Shown: positions 43,471 through 53,025 of the stretch, piece by piece
Layout of the letters: every line of letters begins with the position of its first letter
How positions within the stretch are numbered: the first letter of the stretch is position 1
From: GWE2-42-39 sp942493345
Lineage (GTDB): Bacteria > Bacteroidota > Bacteroidia > Bacteroidales > Prolixibacteraceae
Direction: 5' to 3'
NCBI GenBank assembly: GCA_942493345.1
Contig: OW818695.1
Coordinates: forward strand, 2,790,001 to 2,854,000
Length of the DNA stretch: 64,000 nt
The notes under the pieces: generated by a model
Told to the model about the DNA's origin: nothing
Seen by the model: only the letters and a program-made list of their open reading frames with translations
Databases searched by the model: none
Made by a program: the position numbers and the translations under genes

Positions 43471-44653
43471 ATGGATTTCACTTTATTCGACGACCGGTGG
43501 CGTGACCACCTGCTGCCGTTGACATTTACACGGCCTGTTTCCGAATTGCGGATCGGGATACTCACCATCCGCGAAAAATGGGAAAAATACCTGGGCACGG
43601 AAATATCTTCGTGGAAAACGGAAGAATACCTTTCTGTAAAATATCCATTCCGGGCAACAAGCGAAACCATTTTTCTGAACGGCCATTGCTGCCCCACGCC
43701 AAAGCTAGCACAGCAGATACAAACATTGAAAACCGCCCAGGGCATTCGTTCCGGCGAACGGGTAATCGCCATCCGTCCGCCGGAACGATTCGTTTTCTTT
43801 TTCTGAAGAAAATGTTACAAAATGGCTGGAAGCCGACGAAAAACCACGGTTCCTGAAAAACCTCTGGAAAATATTTACTCAGAACGAAACAGAACTGGAA
43901 GCTGATTTCCGGTTGCTGACCGGGGGGCGAAAAAGCGCTCCGGTTCCTTCATCAGTAAATGTTATCGCTCCTGAAAATATTTTCATTGAGAAAGGCGCCC
44001 GGTTGAATTTTGTCACCATCAATGCGGAGAAAGGCGTGGTTTACATCGGGAAGGACACTGAAATCATGGAAGGTTCGCTGATTCGTGGCCCGCTGGCGTT
44101 GTGCGATCATTCGACAATCAACATGGGCGCAAAAATATACGGTGCAACCACCATCGGCCCCCACTCGAAAGTGGGAGGAGAAATAAACAATGTAATTATT
44201 CAGGGCTACTCGAACAAAGGTCACGACGGTTTTCTGGGCAATTCAGTATTGGGCGAATGGTGCAACCTGGGCGCCGGCACCAATAATTCGAACCTGAAAA
44301 ACGATTACACCGAAGTGAAATTATGGGACTACCCAACCGGCAGGTTCCAGAAAACCGGACTTCAGTTTTGCGGGCTGATCATGGGCGACTACTCGAAATG
44401 CGGCATCAACACCATGTTCAACACGGGAACCGTGGTTGGTGTTGCCTGCAACATTCACGGAAGCGGTTATCCGCGGAATTTTATACCTTCGTTTTCCAAT
44501 GGCGGTCCGCAGGGATTTGTTTCGAATCCGCTAAAAACCGTTTTTGCTACGGCACAAAAAGTGATGGAACGGAGAGGCGTTGAACTACAGGAAGCAGACC
44601 GGCAAATACTTGCATCGGTTTTCGACCTGACGCAATCGTCCCGAAAGGATTGA
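43471..44653 (+). pseudogene. GlmU-family sugar nucleotidyltransferase, frameshifted
   Basis: A GlmU-like protein of about 393 aa is expected from this locus, but the frame breaks. The N-terminal part (43471-43806, MDFTLFDDRWRDHLLPLTF, with FTRPVSELRIGI as in the nucleotidyltransferase half) runs into TGA. The continuation is open in the next frame from about 43787 (NDSFSFSEENVTKWLEADEK) to 44653. It includes a left-handed beta-helix acyltransferase-like half (GSLIRGPLALCDHSTINMGA, LGAGTNNSNLKNDY). One extra base somewhere in 43762-43786 explains it; total length 1183 nt equals 394 codons plus 1. It may be a true mutation, a sequencing error or programmed shifting. Confidence 0.75.
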
Positions 44654-44708
44654 AACGACCGGATTTCTGGCATGGCTATTGACTTATACACAAACATACA
44701 GAGAAAGA

Positions 44709-44722
44709 GGCTGATGTCAGCC
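44709..44722. promoter_or_regulatory. Inverted repeat upstream of lon
   Basis: GGCTGATGTCAGCC, a 6-bp arm palindrome 26 nt before the lon ATG. It could be an operator or an mRNA hairpin in the lon leader. No known heat-shock element is recognised. Confidence 0.35.
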
Positions 44723-44747
44723 AGTATGTCATTATTATATAGAAAAG

Positions 44748-47204
44748 ATGAGCGAAAATAGAAATCAAAATATTCAGAAAATATATCTTTCAGGCATGAT
44801 GGACGATGATTCAGAGTTTATTCCGATCATTGCCGATGGCGACGATTCCGATTTGGGTGACTTTATAACACCTGACAAACTGCCAATTCTGCCACTTCGC
44901 AACACGGTTTTATTTCCGGGTGTGGTACTTCCGATTACCGTCGGTAGAAAAAAATCGTTACAGTTGGTCCAGGAAGCCTACCGGGGAAATCGCCTGTTGG
45001 GCACTGTTGCTCAAAAAGATGGATCGGTGGATGATCCTTCCCCGGAAGAAATCCATAAAATAGGAACGATTGCGCACATCCTGAAAATTCTGGAAATGCC
45101 CGATGGCACAACGTCCGTAATCATTCAGGGGAAACGAAGATTCGCCATTCGCAATATCGAACAGGAATTCCCGTACATGCTGGCAACAGTTGATATTCTG
45201 GAAGACATCAAACCGATGGAAGAAAATACCGAGTTTTCGGCGATCGTGGGTTCGCTAAAAGACCTTTCAATTAAAATCGCGCAGTTCTCAGCCAACGTTC
45301 CGCCCGAAGCTACTTTCGCGGTAAAAAATATTGAAAACTCAACGTTCCTGATCAACTTTATTTGTTCGAATACCGACATTAAAGTAGAGGAAAAACAGGA
45401 ACTGCTTGAAATATCGAACATTCGGGACCGGGGAATTCAGGCCATTTCTTATTTGGTAAAAGAAGTGCAACTGGCCGAACTGAAAAGAGATATTCAGAAA
45501 AAAGTAAAACTGGAACTCGACCAGCAACAGCGGGAATATTTGCTGAACCAGCAAATGAAAACCATTCAGAATGAATTGGGAGGGAGCCCGACCGAACAGG
45601 AAATTGCCGATTTAAAAGAAAAAGCGAAAGATAAAAAGTGGTCGGAAGAAACCGCCAAATACTTTGAAAAAGAAGCCAATAAGCTGCACCGGTTAAATCC
45701 GGCCGCCGGCGAATATTCGGTTCAGTTTGCGTATTGCCAGACCCTGCTCGAACTTCCGTGGAACGAATACACCGAAGATAACTTCGACCTGAAAAACGCC
45801 GAAAAAGTACTGGACGAAGATCACTACGGACTGGAAAAAGTGAAAGAACGAATTCTCGAACATCTGGCCGTATTGAAACTGAAAAACGACATGAAAGCAC
45901 CGATCCTTTGCTTGTACGGTCCTCCCGGGGTTGGAAAAACCTCGCTCGGGCGGTCGGTTGCACGGGCGCTTGGACGGAAATACATCCGCATGAGCCTGGG
46001 CGGTTTGCGCGACGAAGCGGAAATTCGAGGGCACCGAAAAACCTACATCGGGGCTATGCCGGGGCGCATCATTCAAAATATAAAAAAGGCAAAATCATCG
46101 AACCCGGTTTTCATTCTGGATGAGATCGATAAAGTTTCGTCCGATTTTCACGGAGACCCGGCCTCGGCATTGCTCGAAGTGCTCGACCCGGAACAAAACT
46201 TTGAGTTTCACGACAATTACGTGGAACTGGAATTCGATTTATCGAAAGTCATGTTCATTGCCACCGCCAACACGCTGACCACCATTGCCCCACCACTTCG
46301 CGACCGATTGGAACTGATTGATGTGAGCGGATACATCGTGGAAGAAAAAATTGAGATAGCCAAACGCCACCTGATTCCAAAGCAGTTGGAAAACCACGGC
46401 ATTTCGGCCAATGACCTGAAATTCCCGAAAGAAGTGATCGAACACATCATTCAGAATTACACACGGGAATCGGGGGTGCGCGAACTCGATAAAAAAATTG
46501 CAAAGGTGGTTCGCCGGATAGCCCGTAAAATCGCTTTCGGTGAAGATTACAGCAAAACACTTTCAACGGCTGACATTCGCGAGTTGCTCGGGGTCGTTCA
46601 ATACAGCAAAGAAACGTACCAGGGAAACGAGTTTGCAGGAGTGGTTACCGGATTGGCATGGACGGCCGTGGGCGGCGAAATTCTGTTCGTTGAAACCAGC
46701 ATCAGCAAAGGAAAAGGAGGGCTAACGCTCACCGGAAATTTAGGCGAAGTGATGAAAGAATCGGCCATACTGGCCCTCGAATACATCAAATCGCACGCCG
46801 GCGAACTGGATATTCCGGCCGATTTCTTTGAAAAATATAATTTTCATATTCATGTTCCGGAAGGGGCAATCCCCAAAGACGGGCCTTCGGCGGGGGTCAC
46901 CATGGTTACATCGCTGGCCTCGGCAATTACCCAAAGAAAAGTGAAGAAGAACATTGCCATGACCGGGGAAATTACCCTTCGCGGGAAAGTACTTCCGGTA
47001 GGCGGAATCAAGGAAAAAATTCTTGCAGCCAAACGGGCTGGCATCAAAGAGATTATTCTTTCGGAACAAAATAAAAAAGACCTTGAGGAAATTAAGGATA
47101 TTTACATTGAAGGATTGAAATTTCACTTTGTGAAAAACATTATTGACGTTCTGGATCACGCGTTGCTGAAAACGAAGGTTGAAAACGCGGTAAAATACGA
47201 ATAA
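44748..47204 (+). CDS. lon: ATP-dependent Lon protease
   Basis: Cytoplasmic AAA+ quality-control protease. 818 aa. The N-terminal substrate-binding domain (about 40-240; LPILPLRNTVLFPGVVLPI) leads to a coiled-coil and the ATPase: Walker A GPPGVGKTS (about 387-395), Walker B FILDEIDKV, sensor TANTLTTIAPPLRDR. The protease domain has the catalytic Ser in PKDGPSAGVTM and Lys in GGIKEKILAAKRAG. Acidic N-terminal extension (DDDSEFIPIIADGDDSD). A long terminator follows. Confidence 0.97.
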   Translation: MSENRNQNIQKIYLSGMMDDDSEFIPIIADGDDSDLGDFITPDKLPILPLRNTVLFPGVVLPITVGRKKSLQLVQEAYRGNRLLGTVAQKDGSVDDPSPEEIHKIGTIAHILKILEMPDGTTSVIIQGKRRFAIRNIEQEFPYMLATVDILEDIKPMEENTEFSAIVGSLKDLSIKIAQFSANVPPEATFAVKNIENSTFLINFICSNTDIKVEEKQELLEISNIRDRGIQAISYLVKEVQLAELKRDIQKKVKLELDQQQREYLLNQQMKTIQNELGGSPTEQEIADLKEKAKDKKWSEETAKYFEKEANKLHRLNPAAGEYSVQFAYCQTLLELPWNEYTEDNFDLKNAEKVLDEDHYGLEKVKERILEHLAVLKLKNDMKAPILCLYGPPGVGKTSLGRSVARALGRKYIRMSLGGLRDEAEIRGHRKTYIGAMPGRIIQNIKKAKSSNPVFILDEIDKVSSDFHGDPASALLEVLDPEQNFEFHDNYVELEFDLSKVMFIATANTLTTIAPPLRDRLELIDVSGYIVEEKIEIAKRHLIPKQLENHGISANDLKFPKEVIEHIIQNYTRESGVRELDKKIAKVVRRIARKIAFGEDYSKTLSTADIRELLGVVQYSKETYQGNEFAGVVTGLAWTAVGGEILFVETSISKGKGGLTLTGNLGEVMKESAILALEYIKSHAGELDIPADFFEKYNFHIHVPEGAIPKDGPSAGVTMVTSLASAITQRKVKKNIAMTGEITLRGKVLPVGGIKEKILAAKRAGIKEIILSEQNKKDLEEIKDIYIEGLKFHFVKNIIDVLDHALLKTKVENAVKYE

Positions 47205-47260
47205 CGTTTGTGTAAAAGCCCCGGACCCAAGTTCTCCCGAACTTGTTTCGGTATTTCCCA

Positions 47261-47311
47261 CCAAAGAAAATCGTCTCCTTGGAATTATTTCAAGGAGACG
47301 ATTTTCTTTGG
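47261..47311. terminator. Bidirectional terminator between lon and the LytTR genes
   Basis: CCAAAGAAAATCGTCTCCTT pairs perfectly with AAGGAGACGATTTTCTTTGG around GGAATTATTTC; a stem of about 20 bp that serves both convergent units. Confidence 0.9.
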
Positions 47312-47334
47312 CATTTTGACTTTTGAAACAACCT

Positions 47335-48096
47335 TCAAGAGATTGGGAAACATTTCATCCTTTCCAAAAAATCGAGGTTTCTCCGCGACAGGCTTTCTTC
47401 GTATGAAATGCCATTTATATTGATGATACAAACTTTATTGCTCCTATCTACTTTGCGAAGAAATTTCAGATTTAAGCCGGAAGACCTGCTGATACGGTAA
47501 ATATTTGGGTTTTTAAATGCTATTGCGACCTGGAACAAAGATCGGCTGACTACCTCAATGGTACCATCAGCCAAAAACAATTCACAATTGTTTCCCTGTG
47601 CACGAATTAAAGCCACGTCGTCGGCATGTAAAATGACGACCCCGTTCCGCGTTGGAAACTTTACTTTTCCATACGTTTTTTGCGACTGAACCAGGATTTC
47701 AATTTTGCGCTCATCTTCTTCACGTGTCAATTTCTCCCGGTATTTGTGGATCACCGGAACCAAATCTTCCGGGCCAAAGGGTTTAATCAAATAATCCAAA
47801 GGTTCTGTTGCAATCACATCGTAGGCATAGTTATTGAAAGCGGTGGTAAAAATAATCTGGGTTTTGTAGTTCCTCTTTTTGACAATCCTGGCAATTTCAA
47901 TCCCGGTTACATCGGGCATGTCAATATCCAGAAAAACCAGATCGGGAGAAAGTTCCCCGATCATTTCTAATCCGTTTTCCCCGGAAGAAGATTTACCTAT
48001 TAAATCGATTTCGGGCAATGCTTTTAAATAGTTTTCCAAAAGCGCCAGCGCCTCCTCATCATCGTCAATCAATATCGTTTTGATCCGTTCTTCCAA
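47335..48096 (-). CDS. LytTR-family response regulator
   Basis: DNA-binding response regulator. 253 aa. Receiver domain about 5-125 with acidic pocket IDDDEE, phospho-Asp57 in LVFLDIDMPD, Thr switch in IIFTTAFN and Lys in DYLIKPFGP. LytTR DNA-binding domain about 150-253 (RNGVVILHADDVALIRAQGNN, IYRISRSSGLNLKFL). It lies 11 nt after a paralogous regulator; no LytS-type histidine kinase is encoded nearby, so the cognate sensor is elsewhere. Confidence 0.94.
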   Translation of the reverse strand: MEERIKTILIDDDEEALALLENYLKALPEIDLIGKSSSGENGLEMIGELSPDLVFLDIDMPDVTGIEIARIVKKRNYKTQIIFTTAFNNYAYDVIATEPLDYLIKPFGPEDLVPVIHKYREKLTREEDERKIEILVQSQKTYGKVKFPTRNGVVILHADDVALIRAQGNNCELFLADGTIEVVSRSLFQVAIAFKNPNIYRISRSSGLNLKFLRKVDRSNKVCIININGISYEESLSRRNLDFLERMKCFPIS

Positions 48097-48107
48097 TTTT
48101 CAGTTTT

Positions 48108-48857
48108 TTAGAAATCCATACTACACAATGCTTTCAAGTGTGCTTTTGCACCCTGCACTATAAATTCATTTCCATCAACCAGTAACAGGCAGGTGTCGTT
48201 ACTGCGGTTTACCGATCGAAGCCATTTTGCATTGATTAAGGTAGAACGGCTGATCCGCACAAAATTAAATTTCAGCAATACTTCTTCAACTTTTGCGAGA
48301 TAGGTATTTGCCAGTTCTTTTTTCCCGTTTGAAAGATAAATATCGGTGTATGAACCATCGGCCTGACAATACACAATATCTTTTGGTTCGACAATAACAT
48401 AACTACTGCGCGAATTGAATTTTATTTTTATTCCGTCGTCCATGCCTTTTAAAACCTGTTTCAGTTTTTTCTCAGGATTGGTAATTATTTTCAAACGGAA
48501 CCGGTCAATAATATTGAAAAGCTCAACTTTATTGATCGGTTTCAGGATGTAATCGAACACATCAAATTTTATTGCGTCAACTGCAAAATTCCGGGAGGAA
48601 GACACAATTACAAAATGTGTTTTTATCGGTTGTTTGCTCAGCAGTCCTAAAAAATCAATTCCCGATTTACCAGGCAACTGAATATCAAGGAAAACGATAT
48701 CGGGCAATGTTTCCATCAATTTAAAAAGGGCATCTTCTGCTGAGTGGGCTTCGATTATTTCAGAAAAACCGCCATGCTGTTTTAGATACATGTGAAGCAA
48801 ATCCATCGATTCCTTGTCATCTTCCACAATCAAAGCATTAACCTTCATGTTTTTCAT
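48108..48857 (-). CDS. LytTR-family response regulator (second copy)
   Basis: Paralogue of the following gene. 249 aa. Receiver with IVEDDKES, phospho-Asp58 in IVFLDIQLPG, Ser switch in FVIVSSSRN, Lys in DYILKPIN; LytTR domain from about 140 (SSYVIVEPKDIVYCQADG, FVRISRSTLINAKWL). The Ser-Ser-Ser at the switch position where the sister has Thr-Thr suggests different activation dynamics. A second Met at residue 4 (48848) is an alternative start. Confidence 0.94.
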   Translation of the reverse strand: MKNMKVNALIVEDDKESMDLLHMYLKQHGGFSEIIEAHSAEDALFKLMETLPDIVFLDIQLPGKSGIDFLGLLSKQPIKTHFVIVSSSRNFAVDAIKFDVFDYILKPINKVELFNIIDRFRLKIITNPEKKLKQVLKGMDDGIKIKFNSRSSYVIVEPKDIVYCQADGSYTDIYLSNGKKELANTYLAKVEEVLLKFNFVRISRSTLINAKWLRSVNRSNDTCLLLVDGNEFIVQGAKAHLKALCSMDF

Positions 48858-48999
48858 AATCTACAAACAATGTATAATCCATTTAATTTTTCATAAAGAT
48901 AAAAAGTTTTTAAAATGCTCCTTAATACTTATGTCAAAAATAGTATGATGTTTTGCAGTCAATCGCATTATGTATAGCTTATTTTTCGATTGTTTATCC

Positions 49000-49007
49000 T
49001 ACTTTTG
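49000..49007 (+). promoter_or_regulatory. -7 promoter box for the AI-2E family gene
   Basis: TACTTTTG, a perfect TAnnTTTG match, 21 nt before the ATG at 49029. It excludes the further-upstream in-frame ATG at 48990, which would lie before the start of transcription. Confidence 0.6.
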
Positions 49008-49028
49008 TATAAATCAAGCATTTCAGAC

Positions 49029-50153
49029 ATGATCCAACTTCAAGGTAAAACCCGGAATATATTCTTTGTGATTGGCGGACTGTTTGTTCTTTTTCTGATT
49101 TGGTATTTCAGTTCCATTGTGTCTTATATTCTTATTTCTGCCGTTCTTTCATTGATGGGAAGGCCGGTTGTCCGGTTTCTCCAGAAAATTAAAATCTGGA
49201 AGATTAAACTTCCGCGGTCTTTTTGCTCATTTTTGACCCTTATCCTTATCTGGCTCCTGTTTGTAGGTTTTTTTCGATTTATGATTCCATTGTTGATCAG
49301 CGAGTTTGAAGAACTATCAACCATTGATCTCAAAACAATAATCGAGAAAATAGAAGAGCCGGTACGACAAATTATGAGCATTGCTGGAAATAAAAATGGC
49401 ATCGAAATGACCGACCAGACTTTTCTGGAAATTGTAAAAGAACAACTTAGCTCAAAAATCGACTTCTCGCAACTTTCTGATGTCATAAGTTTTCTTGCAG
49501 GTGCGTTGGGTGAACTGTTGGTTGCATGCTTTTCTATCTCCTTTATTACCTTCTTTTTTCTGAATGATGAAAACATGTTTAACGAAGGCATTTTGCTGAT
49601 GGTCCCGACCGAATATGAACAAAAAGTAAAAAAAATACTGCACTCTATTTACTACCTGCTACGCCGCTATTTTATAGGTTTGATGCTCGAAATATTGATG
49701 GTAATGTTGTTGATTACCTTGGGATTGACAATTGTTGGAGTTGGCTTTCAACATGCGGTGGTCATCGGCTTATTCTGCGGATTATTGAATATTATCCCTT
49801 ACTTGGGCCCTTGGATGGGTGCGCTGGGTGGCCTTTTGGTCGGGATTGCCATCAACCTGAACTACGATTTTGTAACCCATACACTGCCTCTTCTGGGACT
49901 AATGGCCCTCGTCTTCCTTATCGTTCGGGTTCTCGACGATGTACTGTTCCAACCCCTGATCTATTCAAGTAGTGTAAAAGCCCACCCGATGGAAATATTT
50001 TTGGTCATTCTGGTGGCAGGCAGCGTAGCAGGTATTTTGGGCATGATCCTGGCAATACCTACCTACACTATCCTCCGGGTAATTGCCAAAGAGTTTTTCA
50101 ATAATATGAAAGTGATCAGAAAGATTACAGAAAACCTGGAAGAAGTAGAATAA
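49029..50153 (+). CDS. AI-2E family transporter (UPF0118 type)
   Basis: Multi-pass membrane protein of a family named for AI-2 export, though members also include Na+/H+ antiporters; the substrate here is unknown. 374 aa with about eight hydrophobic segments. Family hallmarks: SAVLSLMGRPVVRFLQK near the N-terminus, the central GLFCGLLNIIPYLGPWMG, and AHPMEIFLVILVAGSVAGILG with AIPTYTILRVIAKEF at the end. Starts at 49029 (MIQLQGKTRNIFF). Confidence 0.92.
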   Translation: MIQLQGKTRNIFFVIGGLFVLFLIWYFSSIVSYILISAVLSLMGRPVVRFLQKIKIWKIKLPRSFCSFLTLILIWLLFVGFFRFMIPLLISEFEELSTIDLKTIIEKIEEPVRQIMSIAGNKNGIEMTDQTFLEIVKEQLSSKIDFSQLSDVISFLAGALGELLVACFSISFITFFFLNDENMFNEGILLMVPTEYEQKVKKILHSIYYLLRRYFIGLMLEILMVMLLITLGLTIVGVGFQHAVVIGLFCGLLNIIPYLGPWMGALGGLLVGIAINLNYDFVTHTLPLLGLMALVFLIVRVLDDVLFQPLIYSSSVKAHPMEIFLVILVAGSVAGILGMILAIPTYTILRVIAKEFFNNMKVIRKITENLEEVE

Positions 50154-50254
50154 CCAACGATTAACGAATACTGGATTTACCGGGTTGTGTTCATCGCAAA
50201 AGATAAGGCTGCCCTTGCGGACAACCTCATTTTAAAATATATCATTAAACTAAT

Positions 50255-52279
50255 TTACCAAATCACAGCCCTTTTGGTTTCGGCAAGGTACATGGCATCT
50301 CCCTCTTTTACATCGAAAGTTTTATGGAACTCGGGCATGTTCCGCAAAGGCCCCAGCACCCGGTAGCGACCAAGCGAATGCACATCAATTTTGGTGAGAC
50401 GGAGCATTTCTTCATCGCGAATATTTTGCGCCCAAAGATGAGCGTAGGCCAAAAAGAAACGCTGTTCAGGAGTGAACCCATCGATTGATTTTTCGTTGCC
50501 CTTCAACACATGGTTCAGAGCTTGGTAAGCAATATTGAGCCCACCCAGATCGGCAATATTCTCGCCAAGAGTAAGTTTGCCGTTGGCCTTGATGGTATCG
50601 AGTACGGTGAATTGCGAATACTGATCGACCAGCACTGCCGTCCGTTTATTAAAACGATCTGTGTCCAGTGTAGTCCACCAGTCATTCAGGTTCCCTTCTT
50701 TGTCGTACTGGCGCCCCTGATCATCAAACCCGTGAGTCATTTCGTGGCCAATCACCACGCCAATTGCTCCGTAATTAACTGCATCGTCAGCATTCATATA
50801 AAAGAAAGGAGGCTGAAGAATAGCCGCAGGAAACACAATTTCGTTGGTACTCGGGTTGTAATATGCATTCACCATTTGAGGCGGCATGTACCACTCACTT
50901 TTGTCGACCGGTTTGTTCACCTTGCCAATCATTCTTTCGAATTCGAACACTCCCGAATGAAGTACATTCTGCATATACGAACCCTTTTCAACTTTCAGCG
51001 CTGAATAATCCCTCCATTTATCCGGGTAGCCCACTTTCACGTTGATGGCATTTAGTTTTTCAATGGCTTTTTGTTTGGTGGTATCGCCCATCCATGCCAA
51101 CTGGCTGATACGTTTGCCCAGCGAAATACGCAGGTTCTCGACCAAAGCAACCATCCGCGTTTTCGCTTCAGGAGGAAAATATTTTTTTACATACAATTGT
51201 CCAACCGCTTCGCTAAGCGCATTATTGGCTGTTTCCTGTACCCTTTTCCAGCGAGGACGTTGAGCCTGTTTTCCACTCAGCGTTTTCTCGTAGAAATCAA
51301 AATTCAGATCCGCAATATCTTTCGAAAGATAATCGGCCATGGAGTTTGTAAAATGGTACTTCAGGTACAATTTCCAGGTATCGAGCGGTTCTGTTTGAAC
51401 CAGTTTGCTCAGGCCAGCGAAAAATTCGGGTTGCGAAACCACCAATTCGCCCGGTTCGTTCAACCCGATTCCCTTGAAATAACCGGTCCAGTCGTATCCC
51501 GGGCACAAATCAGACAAACCGGTAACGGTCATTTTGTTGTACATTTTATACGGATCGCGCTGGTCTAAAAGGGTCATCGAAAGGATAGCCATTTTCTTTT
51601 CCAATTCGAAAATAGCAACAGCTCCATCGGCTGCAGTTTCCTGCGAACTTCCGGCATACACTAATAAACTGGCAATAAAGTGTCTGTATTTTTCCTGGAT
51701 GCCCAACGAATGTTCGTCGGTATTCAGATAATAATCGCGGTCGGGCATCCCCAAGCCTCCCTGAAAAAGATAGGCAATCACCTGCGACGAATTTTTCTGA
51801 TCGGCTTCTGCATAAATAAAAAACAGCGGATTGACTTGCATTCGTTGCCAGTTAATGAGTACTTGCTGCATCTCTGCAATACTGGCCAAGTCATCTACCT
51901 GTTTCCAATATGGCAACAGCGGGCTGGTTCCGGCAGCTTCAATAGCCACGGTGTCCATCCCGCTGGAATAGAAATCGGCAATTTTCTGTTCAATGCTTCC
52001 TCCCTCGTATTTTCCACCGGCAATTTCAGTAAATAAAGTTTTCACCTGTTCCTCCCCGGTATCGGCCAGCTTGTCAAAGCTGCCAAAACGGCTTTTCTCA
52101 TCGGGCATGGGGTTGCGCTTTTTCCAACCTCCGTTTGCATACGCATCGAAATCGGTAGCCGGACTAACCGATGTATCCATATCCAAAAGGTCGATGGCTG
52201 GCGGTTCTTTGGTCGTTTGGACACAAGCCATAACCCCGGCAGCAAGTATCAATGTAAAAAAACGGTTCATGTTTCGCAT
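50255..52279 (-). CDS. M13-family zinc metallopeptidase (PepO/neprilysin-like), lipoprotein
   Basis: Envelope endopeptidase for small peptides. About 674 aa from the ATG at 52279; the frame reaches 52309 but the later start opens straight into the signal with lipobox GVMAC (Cys19). Zinc motif VIGHEMTHGFDDQGRQYD (HExxH, about residue 520), third ligand Glu in LGENIADLGG, and NAYYNPSTNEIVFPAAILQPPFF as in all M13 enzymes. C-terminus ends AETKRAVIW. Monocistronic. Confidence 0.95.
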   Translation of the reverse strand: MRNMNRFFTLILAAGVMACVQTTKEPPAIDLLDMDTSVSPATDFDAYANGGWKKRNPMPDEKSRFGSFDKLADTGEEQVKTLFTEIAGGKYEGGSIEQKIADFYSSGMDTVAIEAAGTSPLLPYWKQVDDLASIAEMQQVLINWQRMQVNPLFFIYAEADQKNSSQVIAYLFQGGLGMPDRDYYLNTDEHSLGIQEKYRHFIASLLVYAGSSQETAADGAVAIFELEKKMAILSMTLLDQRDPYKMYNKMTVTGLSDLCPGYDWTGYFKGIGLNEPGELVVSQPEFFAGLSKLVQTEPLDTWKLYLKYHFTNSMADYLSKDIADLNFDFYEKTLSGKQAQRPRWKRVQETANNALSEAVGQLYVKKYFPPEAKTRMVALVENLRISLGKRISQLAWMGDTTKQKAIEKLNAINVKVGYPDKWRDYSALKVEKGSYMQNVLHSGVFEFERMIGKVNKPVDKSEWYMPPQMVNAYYNPSTNEIVFPAAILQPPFFYMNADDAVNYGAIGVVIGHEMTHGFDDQGRQYDKEGNLNDWWTTLDTDRFNKRTAVLVDQYSQFTVLDTIKANGKLTLGENIADLGGLNIAYQALNHVLKGNEKSIDGFTPEQRFFLAYAHLWAQNIRDEEMLRLTKIDVHSLGRYRVLGPLRNMPEFHKTFDVKEGDAMYLAETKRAVIW

Positions 52280-52325
52280 GTTGTTATAAGATTTAAAGTT
52301 GTACTGCAATTTGTATGTGTGCGTG

Positions 52326-52333
52326 CAAATATA
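52326..52333 (-). promoter_or_regulatory. -7 promoter box for the M13 peptidase gene
   Basis: Plus-strand CAAATATA reads TATATTTG on the minus strand, a TAnnTTTG match 47 nt upstream of the preferred ATG. Confidence 0.5.
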
Positions 52334-52365
52334 TTACAACTATACCGTAACAAACTTCAGCCCCA

Positions 52366-52384
52366 ACAGGTTTCGGGAACCTGT
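52366..52384. repeat. REP-like hairpin in the 220-bp gap before the cupin gene
   Basis: ACAGGTT/AACCTGT around TCGGG. GC-rich, lies between divergent promoters, and is not followed by a T-run, so it is not a standard terminator. Similar ACAGGTT/AACCTGT hairpins are seen as dispersed elements in this phylum; a single copy here is not proof. Confidence 0.35.
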
Positions 52385-52499
52385 CAGTTCCGGCATCGAA
52401 AAACAGCTGTTTTTTAATTTCCGGATAAATCTCTCATGTAAACTTTACACGCTTTTGTTTGTTTTATATTAAGTTTTAATCGTTTAAAAACAATCAATT

Positions 52500-52826
52500 A
52501 TGCAGGAAATATTTAGCAAAGCAAAAGTATTGAATCTGGAAAATTTAGTAGAATATTCATCCGGAGGCGTTATAAGCAAACAGGTACTGAAAAATCAGTC
52601 AGGAAATATAACTCTATTCTCATTTGACCAAGGGCAAGGTTTAAGTGAACACACCGCACCTTTTGATGCTGTCGTTCAGATATTGGATGGTGAAGCAGAA
52701 ATAATTATCGGAGGAAATCCCAATTTGGTAAAAAAGGGAGAAAGCATCATTATGCCGGCAAATGTTACCCATGCTTTACAGGCTGTTGAACGGTTCAAAA
52801 TGTTGCTGACAATGATCAAAGGTTGA
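52500..52826 (+). CDS. Small cupin-domain protein
   Basis: Single-domain cupin, 108 aa. Two cupin motifs: QGQGLSEHTAPFDAVVQILDGEAEI (about residues 45-69) and GESIIMPANVTHALQAVERF (about 83-102), with His and Glu as likely metal ligands. Function not predictable; members include sugar isomerases, dioxygenases and sensors. It is 200 nt ahead of the 2-oxoacid dehydrogenase operon. Confidence 0.88.
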   Translation: MQEIFSKAKVLNLENLVEYSSGGVISKQVLKNQSGNITLFSFDQGQGLSEHTAPFDAVVQILDGEAEIIIGGNPNLVKKGESIIMPANVTHALQAVERFKMLLTMIKG

Positions 52827-52889
52827 TACGTTTGAAAAGTAAAAGGCAGATACAAGAATTTTCCGAATTAAGTTTGAAAATTTATACAG

Positions 52890-53015
52890 ATGAAACGAGC
52901 ACGGTAGTACCTATCACAAAAGGGCATATATAAACTCTGCGAGTTCCACAAGGGAGCCTATAGATGTTCAAAATGCAATTTTTATATCCAACAGATAGTC
53001 AATAACTTTAAATGA
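52890..53015 (+). pseudogene. Tiny CxxH-CxxC open frame interrupted by TAG
   Basis: After ATG 52890 the frame reads MKRAR, TAG (52905-52907), then YLSQKGIYKLCEFHKGAYR and CSKCNFYIQQIVNNFK to TGA at 53013. CEFH-x5-CSKC is a compact zinc-ribbon-like pattern. A Trp (TGG) to TAG change would restore one 41-residue protein. No start codon lies between the TAG and the TGA. The GTG of the E3 gene begins 10 nt later. It may be chance. Confidence 0.3.
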
Positions 53016-53025
53016 AATTATACTT

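Noticed and set aside
45379..45963. Long minus-strand open frame inside lon
   Set aside because: Lies wholly opposite lon, which has unambiguous domains. Its product is Arg/Phe/Ser-rich low-complexity text typical of an antisense shadow.
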